Assembly (NCBI RefSeq): GCF_032854445.1
Contig: NC_088305.1
Span: forward strand, 5,893,606-5,957,605
Origin: Liolophura sinensis
Taxonomy: Eukaryota; Mollusca; Polyplacophora; Chitonida; Chitonidae
DNA: 64,000 bases
Direction: 5' to 3'
Below, one piece after another: positions 25,601 through 39,218 of the stretch (positions are counted from its first letter, which is position 1; the number at the start of each line of letters is the position of its first letter). The notes beneath the pieces were generated by a model. It worked only from the letters and a program-made list of their open reading frames with translations. It searched no databases and was not told the DNA's origin. The translations under genes and the position numbers were made by a program.

Positions 25601-27206
25601 TTGAGTATGGTGTAAAAGACCAATCAAATAAATAAATATGGACACCTGACACCATAATCCCACCATGTTACTGGCTGCAGTTGTATTAGTGAGTGATTCT
25701 TGAGTATGGTGTAAAACACCAATCAAATAAATAAATATGGACACCTGACACCATAATCCCACCATGTTACTGGTCGCTGTTGTATTAGCGAATGATTCTT
25801 GAGTATGGTGTAAAAGACCAATCAAATAAATAAATATGGACACCTGACACCATAATCCCACCATGTTACTGACCGCTGTTGTATTAGTGAGTGATTCTTG
25901 AGTATGGTGTAAAATACCAATCAAATAAATAAATATGGACACCTGACACCATAATCCCACCATGTTACTGGCCGCTGTCATATTAGTGAGTGATTCTTGA
26001 GTATGGTGTAAAATACCAATCAAATAAATAAATATGGACACCTGACACCATAATACCGCCACAATACTAGCTGCTGTCATATTAGTGACTGATTCTTGAG
26101 TATGGTGTAAAACACCAGGCAGATAAATAAATAAATCATACTACGTGTACATATAAGGCACATTGTGAGTATGCACGGATATTCTTCGTACTTCATGTAA
26201 GACTCAGTCTGAGTTCATGCATCGTCCTCCTTATTCATTCAGTCAGTCATTCACTAAATCATTCCTCATGGTTTTCCTTTTACAGGCCCCAATCTGCTAC
26301 ACCACATCCTCAGCATCAGTACCGCTACTGCCCCAGAGAGCATTGTGCAGTCTAACGTGTATGGGTTTATTGTTGTGTAAGTATAGCTTTTGTTCTCAGC
26401 TATCTGGGATGTTGTTGAGTTTAGTCTGGTGTAAGTCTGATGTTTGTCTGTTTGTTGTACGGTGGGGTCTACTGTCATAAGTAAGCTGGCAGAGTCCATG
26501 TGACTGGGTCTAAGTTTTAACAGTTTTGTCTGTCCAGCAATGTGTCACTATAATTGGTCAATGGCAATTTTGTTTTCTTACTGTTCAGAAATGGTGTAAA
26601 ACTTTATGCAAAATTGCCCTGATCTCTTTGTCCGTGAAGCCGTAGTGACAATTTACGTGATGATTTGCAGTGCCTTATGTTCATTGTAGACTTAGTAGGC
26701 CGTAAAAACCAATTTTTTCATGAATTTTATGGTAATTTCCTTCACCTATAATCCTGACAATCTCATGTATGAAAAAATGTTACTACATCATAATAATGTG
26801 ATTTGACGAAGTTTTGTGGCCGCTGGTCTTCCGTCTATATGGGATGCAAGATTGTACATGTATGTCACATGTGTAAATATTTATTACTGATTTGCCAAAG
26901 GTCAGTGGTTTTGCACAGGAACGCTGGTATTGCATTTAACAGTAATCAAAGAAATACATAATAATATCATTTGGGAAAAGGTCTGAAGAAGATAGGTGCA
27001 TCTTTTTGTTTTAGATTTCTTTCAAAATGGCAGCCTTGCCCTGAGCAAATCAGTCCACCGTGTATCTTACATCTGATTGGTATTGATATTTCAGAACTGG
27101 AGTTGACATTGAGAGGCAGATTTTCTCTGTGTTGTCCCCCTCCCCACGTCCCCTGCCCAAGGGAATGTTAGTCATGATGGAGCTACAGTTCATGGACATT
27201 AAGTGA
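10671..27206 (+). CDS. CLP1: CLP1, polyribonucleotide 5'-hydroxyl-kinase (13 exons)
   Basis: CLP1 phosphorylates 5'-hydroxyl RNA ends. It belongs to the tRNA-splicing endonuclease complex and to cleavage factor II of pre-mRNA 3'-end formation, in the nucleus. Thirteen exons join in phase to 1,266 nt, giving 421 aa against 425 in human. Visible parts are an N-terminal domain (LRFEVE, then MAEIFG(S)ELT and FTWHGC), a Walker A P-loop GPTDVGKST at residues 118-126, a Walker B-like VDLDVGQ at 145-151, RSADVEEGF, an arginine-rich lid region (about 285-305, with REYFYG), PDSCLPLGM, and the C-terminal ending LQFMDIK. Every motif matches human CLP1 from memory. The start at 10671 gives MSEEKEE; the human protein also begins with a short acidic stretch. 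Introns are crowded with mobile elements, and the stop lies inside a tandem array. No frameshift or missing key residue is seen. Confidence 0.97.
11108..11185 (+). CDS. CLP1: CLP1 exon 2
   Basis: Twenty-six codons run from [18 protein letters not shown] to QLE, equivalent to the human FELERETELRFEVE region. Acceptor ttgaag|tca, donor gag|gtaaac. The acceptor has a weak pyrimidine tract. Confidence 0.9.
11212..11440 (-). mobile_element. Family-1 SINE in CLP1 intron 2, split by a transposon
   Basis: Tail, core and most of the head are present (ttgattgtagttttatg, cctgcaaatgg inverse, gtcattgtgctgtgcgagca). The head stops at 11440. Its missing end, gtaaccacttggccacagag, appears at about 13072-13098, directly after the TIR element of 11443-13070. 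The transposon therefore inserted into this SINE. Confidence 0.75.
11443..13070. mobile_element. Non-autonomous TIR transposon, copy 1 (CLP1 intron 2)
   Basis: About 1.6 kb, related along its length to 18744-20171. Shared words include aattccaaacactgtctc, tacagtcggaactgtcc, ggaacct(c/t)ccattaaac and actaactgctcagtgaag. The left end gtaagtaacctgaagtttcg is a decayed version of the ends of copies 2 and 3, and the right TIR is shortened to gggcgtcatttac. No transposase frame was found. Confidence 0.75.
13827..13940 (+). CDS. CLP1: CLP1 exon 3
   Basis: Thirty-eight codons, [15 protein letters not shown] through [11 protein letters not shown], aligning with human LLTGMAEIFGTELTR and AVFTWHGC. Acceptor cttgag|ctg, donor aag|gtaaat, phase 0 at both ends. 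Confidence 0.97.
14264..14824. mobile_element. TTAA-flanked MITE (piggyBac-like) in CLP1 intron 3
   Basis: TTAA at 14264-14267 and 14821-14824 flanks a 553-bp body. The body starts agggacata and ends tatgtccct, perfect inverse ends of 9 bp. Beyond that the inversion is imperfect. TTAA duplication with short TIRs and no coding capacity is typical of piggyBac-derived MITEs. Confidence 0.85.
14979..15104 (+). CDS. CLP1: CLP1 exon 4
   Basis: Forty-two codons, [20 protein letters not shown] to EIGRGPR. Acceptor tttttcag|ctg, donor agg|gtaaca. It ends just before the P-loop exon, as in the conserved order [17 protein letters not shown]. Confidence 0.97.
16048..16286 (+). mobile_element. Family-1 SINE in CLP1 intron 4, near full length
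   Basis: Head ggggcctccatggcgtagca, body cagctcatgctggcttcctc, and tail with aaataaata. It ends about 25 bp before the exon 5 acceptor, so the SINE tail lies next to the splice site. Confidence 0.85.
16309..16422 (+). CDS. CLP1: CLP1 exon 5, Walker A and Walker B
   Basis: Thirty-eight codons from [20 protein letters not shown] to [10 protein letters not shown]. The P-loop lysine is residue 124 and the Walker B-like aspartates are 146 and 148. Acceptor tttgctag|gta, donor cag|gtgggt. Confidence 0.98.
16540..16680 (+). mobile_element. 5'-truncated family-1 SINE in CLP1 intron 5
   Basis: It begins at the cagcaacctgcagatgg segment and ends in agataaataaa. Only the 3' half is present and the ends have decayed. 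Confidence 0.75.
17162..17189 (+). CDS. CLP1: CLP1 exon 6, 28-bp microexon
   Basis: It encodes GQVSIPGTI plus the first base of a glycine codon, matching human GSVSIPGTMG. Acceptor ttttcag|ggc, donor attg|gtacac. It is needed to keep phase between exons 5 and 7. Confidence 0.93.
17337..17600 (+). mobile_element. Family-2 tRNA-derived SINE-like repeat (CLP1 intron 6)
   Basis: The segment carries a B-box-like ggggatcaatccctg, then ggttacaccaaagactttg, ggcactataaaaaggttaga, and gactggttggcccagtgtcc. The same order recurs near 30715 and 51721. This is a second repeat family with a tRNA-like head. Ends are not sharp. Confidence 0.65.
17887..18057 (+). CDS. CLP1: CLP1 exon 7
   Basis: It continues the split glycine, then [26 protein letters not shown] and CEQNKK; human has ALYIERPADVEEGF and APLVYHFG. 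Acceptor gctgcag|gtg, donor aaag|gtaaga. Confidence 0.97.
18126..18220 (+). mobile_element. 5'-truncated family-1 SINE tail in CLP1 intron 7
   Basis: Only the tail half is present: tttcctcccaccacattgct, gctgttgtattagtgaaata, caatcaaataaataaa. It lies about 70 bp after the exon 7 donor. Confidence 0.8.
18744..20171. mobile_element. Non-autonomous TIR transposon, copy 2 (CLP1 intron 7)
   Basis: The left end gtaaatgaagtaaagtttcg and the right end cgaaacctaacatcatttac are inverse over about 20 bp with few mismatches. The interior matches copies 1 and 3. A poly-C run sits near 18818-18836. Family-2 SINE sequence follows directly. No transposase frame is present. Confidence 0.82.
20172..20512 (+). 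mobile_element. Family-2 SINE-like repeat (CLP1 intron 7)
   Basis: It contains gatccagggtcaatcctggc (B-box-like) and cacctaagaccttaaaagag, and ends ttgttgagtatgacattaaa followed by cactcactc repeats. An inverted copy is at 31205-31535, with the same order and most words. Confidence 0.75.
20734..20823 (+). CDS. CLP1: CLP1 exon 8
   Basis: It encodes [20 protein letters not shown] through AGAFE; human has ASVSGCVINTCGW and AASAFE. Acceptor ttcttctag|caa, donor gaag|gtaaga. The first 29 bases reappear in intron 10 (see findings). Confidence 0.97.
21433..21533 (+). CDS. CLP1: CLP1 exon 9
   Basis: It encodes [19 protein letters not shown] and VLLPKSGG, nearly identical to human [16 protein letters not shown] and VLLPKSGG. 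Acceptor ttgttccag|tgg, donor ggg|gtgagt. Confidence 0.98.
22115..22253 (+). CDS. CLP1: CLP1 exon 10
   Basis: It encodes [20 protein letters not shown] then [11 protein letters not shown] and IKIYKIG. Human has VVERSKDFRRE, REYFYG and VKIYKVG. Basic residues here correspond to the lid region over the nucleotide. Acceptor tatttcag|gtt, donor ggag|gtgagc. Confidence 0.97.
22433..22616 (-). mobile_element. 5'-truncated family-1 SINE in CLP1 intron 10
   Basis: The tail and core are present and the tRNA-like head is missing. It is flanked by the 11-bp direct repeat tggaatataat at 22422-22432 and 22617-22627, so truncation happened on insertion. Confidence 0.88.
23254..23806. mobile_element. Non-autonomous TIR transposon, copy 3 (CLP1 intron 10)
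   Basis: A 553-bp copy with the best-preserved ends: ggtaaatgatgtaaagtttt at left and gcaaaacttaacatcattta at right are inverse over about 23 bp with one or two mismatches. Its interior matches copy 2 (aaaggtactgggt(a/g)gtcatg, atgctctcc) with a large internal deletion. It contains a 29-bp segment matching CLP1 exon 8 at 23338-23366. Confidence 0.85.
23807..23940 (+). mobile_element. Truncated family-2 SINE-like repeat (CLP1 intron 10)
   Basis: It matches 20172-20290 closely (gatccagggtcaatcctggc, cgttcagcatgaagggg) and stops after caacgactggtta. It abuts the TIR element just as in copy 2. Confidence 0.75.
24060..24140 (+). CDS. CLP1: CLP1 exon 11
   Basis: It encodes [13 protein letters not shown] and KVVPVTPG; human has [11 protein letters not shown] and KLVPVTPG. 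Acceptor gcccacag|ccc, donor ccag|gtgagt. Confidence 0.97.
24150..26122. repeat. 99-bp tandem array, about 20 units, in CLP1 intron 11
   Basis: Units of 99 bp start tatggacacctgacaccata. They continue into a family-1 SINE tail (ggccgctgttgtattagtga, attcttgagtatggtgtaaa, caccaatcaaataaataaa). The array begins about 10 bp after the exon 11 donor. Variants form a three-unit, 297-bp higher-order pattern repeated near 24480 and 24777. Since 99 is a multiple of three, one minus-strand frame stays open for 683 codons; it is a by-product, not a gene. Confidence 0.96.
26286..26376 (+). CDS. CLP1: CLP1 exon 12
   Basis: It encodes [11 protein letters not shown] then [14 protein letters not shown], aligning with human MVHHLLSVS and SVAGFIVV. 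Acceptor ttttacag|gcc, donor gttgt|gtaagt, splitting a valine codon. Confidence 0.95.
27095..27206 (+). CDS. CLP1: CLP1 exon 13 (stop codon)
   Basis: It encodes [20 protein letters not shown] then [16 protein letters not shown] and TGA; human ends RPLPKNFLLIMDIRFMDLK. Acceptor atatttcag|aac. The last 24 bases are the start of the first unit of the 73-bp array. Confidence 0.97.
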
Positions 27207-28140
27207 ACTCTACCAGAGCTAGGGTATAGTTCAAGAGTGATTTACATGTGTGGAACTACCATTCATAGAAATCAAGTAAACTGTACCAAAGATACAGTTC
27301 GGAGGAGGTTATATGTACATATATCGAACTACAGTTCATGAACATCAAAAGTTAACTGTACCAGAACTAAAATACAGTTCAAGAGTGGGTTACATGTATG
27401 AAGCTACAATGCATAGACATCAAGTAAACTGTACCAAAGATACAGTTCAGAGGAGGTTATATGTATATATGTCGAACTACAGTTCATGAACATCAAAAGT
27501 CAACTGTACCAGAGCTAAAATACAGTTCAAGAGTGGGTTACATGTATGAAACTACAGTTTGTGAACATCAAGTAAACTGTACCAGAACTGAGATATGGTT
27601 CAGGAGAGGTTACCTGTACATGTATGAAGGCACAGTAATGAACGTCAAGTGAACAGTACCAGAACTAAAATGCAGTTCAGGAGTGGGGCTTACATGTACC
27701 AGTATCTGTATGAAGCCACTGCTCATGGACTTCAAGGGAGCTGTACCAAAATTAAGATACAGTTCAGGAGAGGTTTATGTGTACATAAATGACATTACAT
27801 GGTACCAGTTACCTTACAGAGCTAAGATACAGTTTTGGTGAGGTTTACATTCATGGGGCTACAGTTCCTAGTCATGACCTGAACCATTCCAGAACTAAGA
27901 TACAGTTCAGGTGAGGTTTACACGCATGGGGCTACAGTTCATGGTCATCAACTGAACCGTACCAGAACTAAGATACAGTTCAGGTGAGGTTTACACCCAT
28001 GGGGCTACAGTTCCTAGTCATGACCTGAACCATTCCAGAACTAAGATACAGTTCAGGTGAGGTTTACACGCATGGGGCTACAGTTCCTAGTCATGACCTG
28101 AACCATTCCAGAACTAATATACAGTTCAGGTAAGGTTTGC
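27180..28140. repeat. 73-bp tandem array overlapping the CLP1 stop codon
   Basis: About 13 units of 73-75 bp, two of them longer and one shortened. The shared words are ctacagttcatggacatcaa, gaactgtaccagaactaaga and tacagttcagg(a/t)gaggttt. The word ctac starts at 27183, 27256, 27329, 27404, 27477 and so on. The first unit is coding: it holds the LQFMDIK codons and the TGA. The rest lie in the 3' UTR or just beyond. Confidence 0.94.
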
Positions 28141-30235
28141 GTGTACATGAATGGTCACTTTTCCATGGAATTCTCCTGGAGTGGAACATTTGTACTCAGT
28201 TTCTGGGTGCTTTTAACATGCGACAGGTGACAAAAAATGCAAAAAAGAGGAGAAGTGAGGCAACAATATTCCACACTGTTATAATACAAATTCTTGTGGA
28301 GACTGGTTCATGGAAGAGTAGGGGAATTGGTGCTAGCCTGTTTCTTACTACGACATGCAAGGTGCAGAGACAATCCTGACCTTGGACAGGAAGTTTGTGG
28401 ATTCCCTCGCTCTGATTGGCCTTGGTGCCTGGATGACAGGAAATGATTGATGACGTTGAGGTGACAGGTTGTGCAGCCTCACATTCATTGAAAATTACTT
28501 GTCTACCACCAACGTGGCATTGAGCCACCATCAAATAAATAAACAAGATACTTCTAAATATATGATTAGAATTTTGCAGCGTACTCTCAGTGGACAGTGC
28601 ACAATACTGGTGTTATTTTTGTAAGGATTTGTACTTTTGTCTTGGATTTTTGTGCAAGGTGAAATGTAAGTGTGATTTGCGCATTGCAGTGCAAATGCGA
28701 ATATTTTAAGATTCACAAGATTCGTATGACTGAAATGGGTATTGTTTTAGACTTAAGAATGGATCTTATGAATGCAAATGAAGTGGTGAAGTAGGTAGTT
28801 AGGAGGAAGGAAAGGAGCTAAACATTTTACGAATCAAAATTCCACAAAATTTTAGGAAAACAAAGTTGGTTTTTTGAAACGCACTGAGAAAGGGATTTGA
28901 ACCGTGCAGGCTTGAATTGCACTCCAGATGTTAAAAGATATGGATGGCCTATAAAAACTGACAGTCATTCCACCATTGGTTAAACAGATACAGAATCTTT
29001 TCTGATTGCTTCGTGTTAGAGACAGGTAAGTCCAGGTTATCTCTAGTGTACGCTGAAGTTTAGGTACACCGACCAGTTTGACAGATTTATTCAAGCATGA
29101 CCAAAGTTAGAGGGTTTAACCCAGGAATGCGTATCTGCAATGTCAGCCAATCAGCGTTGATTCAGTATCCCTTTACTATAAGGTTCTTCATTGTAGATGT
29201 ACTTTCACTTGTATTCATATCCACTTGACAAAAGTAAGTGGCATAAATTTTAAATAAATTTCACTTGTTTTACTTGAGGCATTAATTGTTATTTGTTTTG
29301 TTATGTGTGTGTTTGTTCAACTAATAAAACATAGGAACGTCTGACAGCAGACTGCAGGTGATCATAGGTTTTCCCTGGGCTCATATATGCTGGCCCCCTC
29401 TCTGGCTATACTTGGGAAGATCTGACAGCAGCATGCTGACCGCAGTCGTATTAGAGAAATATACTCTTGTGAAAAAAGAAACCCATAGCTGTCGCGTGGG
29501 AAAGTCCGTCAGTAACTTGACAAAGTTTTCCGGTTTACAATTTTCACAATTTTTTCCACCCATTTCATTCATATTTTTGGTTTTATTTATCTTGTTAATT
29601 ATGTTCCGAAGGAATGATGTGGTCACGATGTCCGTCCTGAATATGATTTCATATTTAATGTGTATAGGTTCATTTTGAAGTGAACTAGGTCCTTATTTAA
29701 ACTGATGCTGTTTTGATCAAATTTTTGGTTTCCACTGCAAGGGCCTGAATAGCCTGTTTCACGGACGTGAATGAAATAGAAATTGTAAGATATTCATAGT
29801 TTCTCGAGGTGATAAATAACATGGAGCTAAATGGGCGAAATGCTAATTTTTGCCGATTGCTAAAATTTAGAGCTCTAGAGGACGTTGGAACTATCATATC
29901 AGAAAGCTATACATGTACATCTTGATTACTATTTCAGAAAGAGTTTCTGACCAAAAAGCTAGATTTTTCGTTTCTTATACTAAAATTTTCGTCTGTGCCT
30001 GTCTGAGGAGGGTTAAATTCGCTTTGTTTTTATCTCCAGTACTCTGTTCACGTGATCAAAGAACGTGCTGATGATTGGCTCGGAGCAGCTATGACATCAC
30101 TACAAAACTGTGAATTACACAGGGATTCAAAATTTAGCGGGCGGGTTCACGTGGTTATAAAATACGTTCAATTTATACTAGGACGAGCATTCAGAATTCT
30201 AGTTTCTAAAGCAACGGACTGAAAATAACAAGTTC

Positions 30236-30390
30236 GTATGTGAGTAAGCCTGCCAGCAACCTGCGGGTGGTCGTAGGGTCCCCCACTGGCTGTGCCCAAC
30301 TTCCACCCACCATAATGCTGATCGTCGTCATATGAATGAAATATTGTTGAGTACAGCGTAAAACATGCACCAATCAGATAAACAAAATAA
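30236..30390 (+). mobile_element. 5'-truncated family-1 SINE
   Basis: It starts near the gcctgccagcaacctgcggg segment and ends with ttgagtacagcgtaaaacat and aatcagataaacaaaataaa. The tRNA-like head is absent. Confidence 0.8.
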
Positions 30391-30714
30391 AAGAAAATAA
30401 CAGTTATACAATTCCTGAGTTTCGCAAGTACAAAGCTGTTAAATATGAGATTGTGTGTGTCAGACATTTAAAATTATGAATTTCCTTATGAATTTCTTGC
30501 TTTTCTCTACAATTTTGTGTGAAAATGCGGCTGTTTAGCAGCCGTTATAGTATATGTATAGTGGTGTATGAAAGGTAGACTTTACGGCGGCGTTATAGTT
30601 ACGCACAAGATAGTCTTTTTGACACGTTTTGTTTTTCGTCATGTGACTGAAGCATTGTTGAGTGCGACGTAAAACCTTCCAAATCCATATCTATACACGG
30701 TTTGTCGCCGTCTC

Positions 30715-30975
30715 CCTTCGGTGCCCGATATAACGGTTTAAGCGTCCGCCTTACAGTCGGTAGACCTGGATCAAATCTGGGCCGGGCTATACCTAAGACA
30801 TTAAAAATGGTATTTGTTTGGCACTCAACATGTAGAGATTAGAGCAAGGAATCAGGACTGGCTGGCCCGGTGTCAGAATAATGTGACTGGGAGGGGTGTC
30901 AGTGTTTGGTGTCTTCGGCATGATACTTCAGTGCGGCGTAAAGCACTTATCAAATAGATGAATAAATAAATCAAA
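30715..30975 (+). mobile_element. Family-2 tRNA-derived SINE-like repeat
   Basis: The head ataacggtttaagcgtccgc, with tagacctggatcaaatctgg, is tRNA-like. The body has gactggctggcccggtgtca and ataatgtgactggga, and the tail cggcgtaaagcacttatcaa then aaataaat. It parallels 17337 and 51721. Confidence 0.7.
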
Positions 30976-31204
30976 GACGACGCCAATCTGAACAATGAAA
31001 TATCACATTAAACTGATCAGCTTGAGTCGATGGGGGGTTTCCTACGATTGATGCACAACGTGCAAGAAATAAACAAATGCAACGATTCTTGAGTGACGTA
31101 AAAAAACGCCAATTAAATAAATCGATGAGAGTCGATAACAAAGAGATGAGCCGAGGGAGAGTGCCATTTTCAGAGAGTGCCGAATAATTGCATATTGCAG
31201 TCCG

Positions 31205-31535
31205 ATGTGGACAGTGAGTATTTTGGGTTTAACGTCGTACTTAACAATTTTTCAGTCATACAACATGTATGACAACGAAGGGGTCCGTAAAAGTGCATGT
31301 GATGTGCCTCCTTCTTGCAGGATTTCCATCGCTTTTTTATCAAGTGCTGCTTCACTGAGACGATTTACCAAAGGCAAGTGAACCGCCCCACCCGAACCAT
31401 TGTATTCATACGGGTCAACCAGTCGTTGCACTATCCCTTTAATGCTGAACGTCAAGCAAGGAAGCTACACCTTCCTCTGTTAAGGTCTTAGGTGTGAGCC
31501 GACCCAGGATTGACGCTGAATCAACCGCCCCCCCC
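31205..31535 (-). mobile_element. Family-2 SINE-like repeat, inverted
   Basis: Reading on the minus strand it repeats 20172-20512: gcgtcaatcctgggtcggc, cacctaagacctta, a gaa-rich step, and the tail ttgttaagtacgacgttaaa. Its head abuts a poly-C run, beyond which the full-length SINE of 31548 inserted. Confidence 0.75.
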
Positions 31536-31547
31536 CAAAGCGATGTA

Positions 31548-31813
31548 TTTATTTATTTATTTGATTGGTGTTTTACGCCGTACTCAAGAATATTTCACTT
31601 AAACGACGGCGGCCAGCATTATGGTGGGAGGAAACCGGGCACAGCCCGGGGGAAACCCACGACCATCCGCAGGTACCTGACAGACCTTCTCACGTACGGC
31701 CGGCGAGGAAGCCAGCATGAGCTGGACTTGAACTCACAGCGACCGCCTTGGTGAGAGATTCCTGGGTCATTACGCTGCGCTAGCGCTTTAACCGACTGAG
31801 CCACGGAGGCCCC
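31548..31813 (-). mobile_element. Full-length family-1 SINE with target-site duplication
   Basis: Complete from the tattta-rich tail to the head end accgactgagccacggaggc. The 12-bp repeat caaagcgatgta lies at 31536-31547 and 31814-31825. On the minus strand the A box (tggctcagtcgg) and B box (gagttcaagtcc) are readable. Confidence 0.94.
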
Positions 31814-33073
31814 CAAAGCGATGTAGATAGAAGCGTTATATATGTTAATAAAATATATAGGCCTACCTTTAAAACGGAAGTCAGTAATCACAAATTCAGG
31901 CGAATAAGAACTAATGAAAAGGATATATGCTTTATACATTTTGGATGGTTTGAACTTTAAACCGAAACAACAAAATGAGTTCAGGACTCCAAATGCCATA
32001 CTTCTGTGCGTTTCCCGCAGTGAGGCGAAAGACGTGGATTTTCTGTAGACCAAAGTTTGACGCTGTCGTGTAATTTATGTAGGCCTACGGTCTGAGTGTT
32101 AAGGGTATTTTGGTATTATTTGTGAAAGTAGTCCCTTCCATACTAAAAACTGTATTTGTATGGTAGGCTTTTAAGCCTCCAAATCATAACTACAGCGGAA
32201 CAAATCATTGTTCAGTATATGATAAGTTGACGAGCAGAGGGCGCCAGGTGTTCCTTGCCCACCTCTATACCTGCCCCTCTCCATGCAGAGGGGGGGGGGG
32301 GGGGGGTATGTAGTTATCACAAGGTATAGTGGGCAGAGGAACAGAACTCAGGGAAAGTCCCGTGCCATCATCAGGGGCCCTACGGTCAGTGCATAACGAA
32401 TACGAATGATCTTTGGGCATGGGACGACAGTAGTATTTCGTATCAGTCTTTGATTGACTGAATGACAGATTGAGTTTTAGCTGGATGGGCGATTTATTAA
32501 ACAACGTCCTCCAATGTTGTTTCACAAGCTCAAGAACTTCAGTGGACGAATGTAAACACATGGACGAATTAACTCGGTGGTTGACTTAAGGCACTCCGAC
32601 CCCCACCCCCCATAATACTGACAACTACACATGATACATGTAGGGGCCTATAGGCCTAAATCAAAATTCTTCAGTGAAAATGGATGGACCAACGACCAAC
32701 GAAGAACTCTATTCCATCTGTATTCCACCGATATAAAGACCCTTACATGCTATTTTCTTTTCAGTACTATTTAAGAACAGATATTGACATACGCTACCCT
32801 ACTTATGCAGACCTATGTCAGTGCTGTTTAAGTAAATATACACGTGTATGATTGACCAATATTTACAATATAATAATAGAAGAATTAAACCAGGCAACAA
32901 ATGAACAGCTATCAAAGCAAGAGATGGGGAGTTAGCAGGTGTTGCTGTTGTTATCGCGGAATATTACAACAGTCGCAGTATATATGTATGGTGAGAGGTC
33001 TGTGAAGGCGTCAAGTCCCTTCCCGGTACCTCCCCACGGGGACACAGATGGAGTTAATAAACATCGGCATGCA

Positions 33074-33079
33074 TATAAA
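33074..33079 (+). promoter_or_regulatory. TATA box of dehydratase copy A
   Basis: The word tataaa follows gcatgca and sits about 100 bp before the end of the non-coding first exon. The same word is at the matching place in copy B. Flanking blocks (aacagctatcaaagcaagag, gttgctgttgttatc, acacagatggagtt) are also shared between copies. Transcription would start near 33105. Confidence 0.7.
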
Positions 33080-33104
33080 CCCGGCGTTGGAATAGATGAC
33101 ACAT

Positions 33105-33175
33105 TACAGCCTGTGATTTGTGGGACAGAGATTGACTAGGCCTTACGCGTTACCCACTTACCTTCACTAATACAG
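33105..33175 (+). other. Non-coding 5' exon of dehydratase copy A (start approximate)
   Basis: The segment ends tcactaatacag|gtaggt, a donor site conserved in copy B (tacag|gtaagt). The next acceptor is ttctttcag at 33790-33798, which leaves four untranslated bases before the ATG. The 5' end is set only by distance from the TATA box. Confidence 0.6.
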
Positions 33176-33802
33176 GTAGGTTATGTATTTGTTTGATATC
33201 TACAAGTATTCTGTGATGGGGAAAATTCCTCCCTTTGCATGAAGACTGATAGTAAAGCAGTTTCCATTCATATGCATGTACTCTTATAAATACTTTTTAT
33301 TGCATATATGCAATGTATAGACAGTTTGTAGACTTCTGTCATTAAGGGCTACGCATATCGGCATGTGTCTGGCTTTGCGTTAAGCTGTAAATTTGCACAC
33401 TCTCTACTCGACGTTGTAATAAGCAAGCATATTTACAGGGAGTCTTTCTACATTTGCATTTAGTCCTCACCAGCAATTCTATAACATTAATTAAAAATAG
33501 TTTAAGAGCATGTTATTTCCAAATGCGTTAGCTTTCCCTGATCACTTATTTTCATTTGAACTGAGACGGATGCACAAAACTGCCGGAAAACAAAAAAAAA
33601 AAAAATGGACATAAACTTCAATGGACATAAACTTCAAAGAGTCTCTAAACCTGATGTTTCACCGGAAGTTAGATTCTTGCTATGTATTTGTAACATCAGC
33701 ATCACTGCTCTATCAGATTCTAGACTTCCTTTATACAGACACATACAGCATTAAGACAAATAATAAAACAATGTCCCTTTTTCTTCGTTTTCTTTCAGAA
33801 CC

Positions 33803-39218
<5,416 letters not shown>

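Larger units (their letters stand above)
28141..32219. other. Spacer between CLP1 and the dehydratase pair
   Basis: No gene was supported on either strand. The region holds AATAAA near 28536 (possible CLP1 poly-A signal), SINE fragments near 29340-29490, a truncated SINE at 30236, and family-2 repeats at 30715 and 31205, each listed or noted. Remaining sequence is unremarkable. Confidence 0.6.

Noticed and set aside
24029-26080. 683-codon open frame on the minus strand with a 33-residue repeat ([14 protein letters not shown]...)
   Set aside because: It is produced by the 99-bp intronic array, whose unit length is a multiple of three. It has no unique sequence and runs antisense through a CLP1 intron and exon 11.
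31619-32053. 144-codon minus frame
   Set aside because: Its C-terminal half is the reverse reading of the full-length SINE at 31548, and the rest has no recognisable motif.
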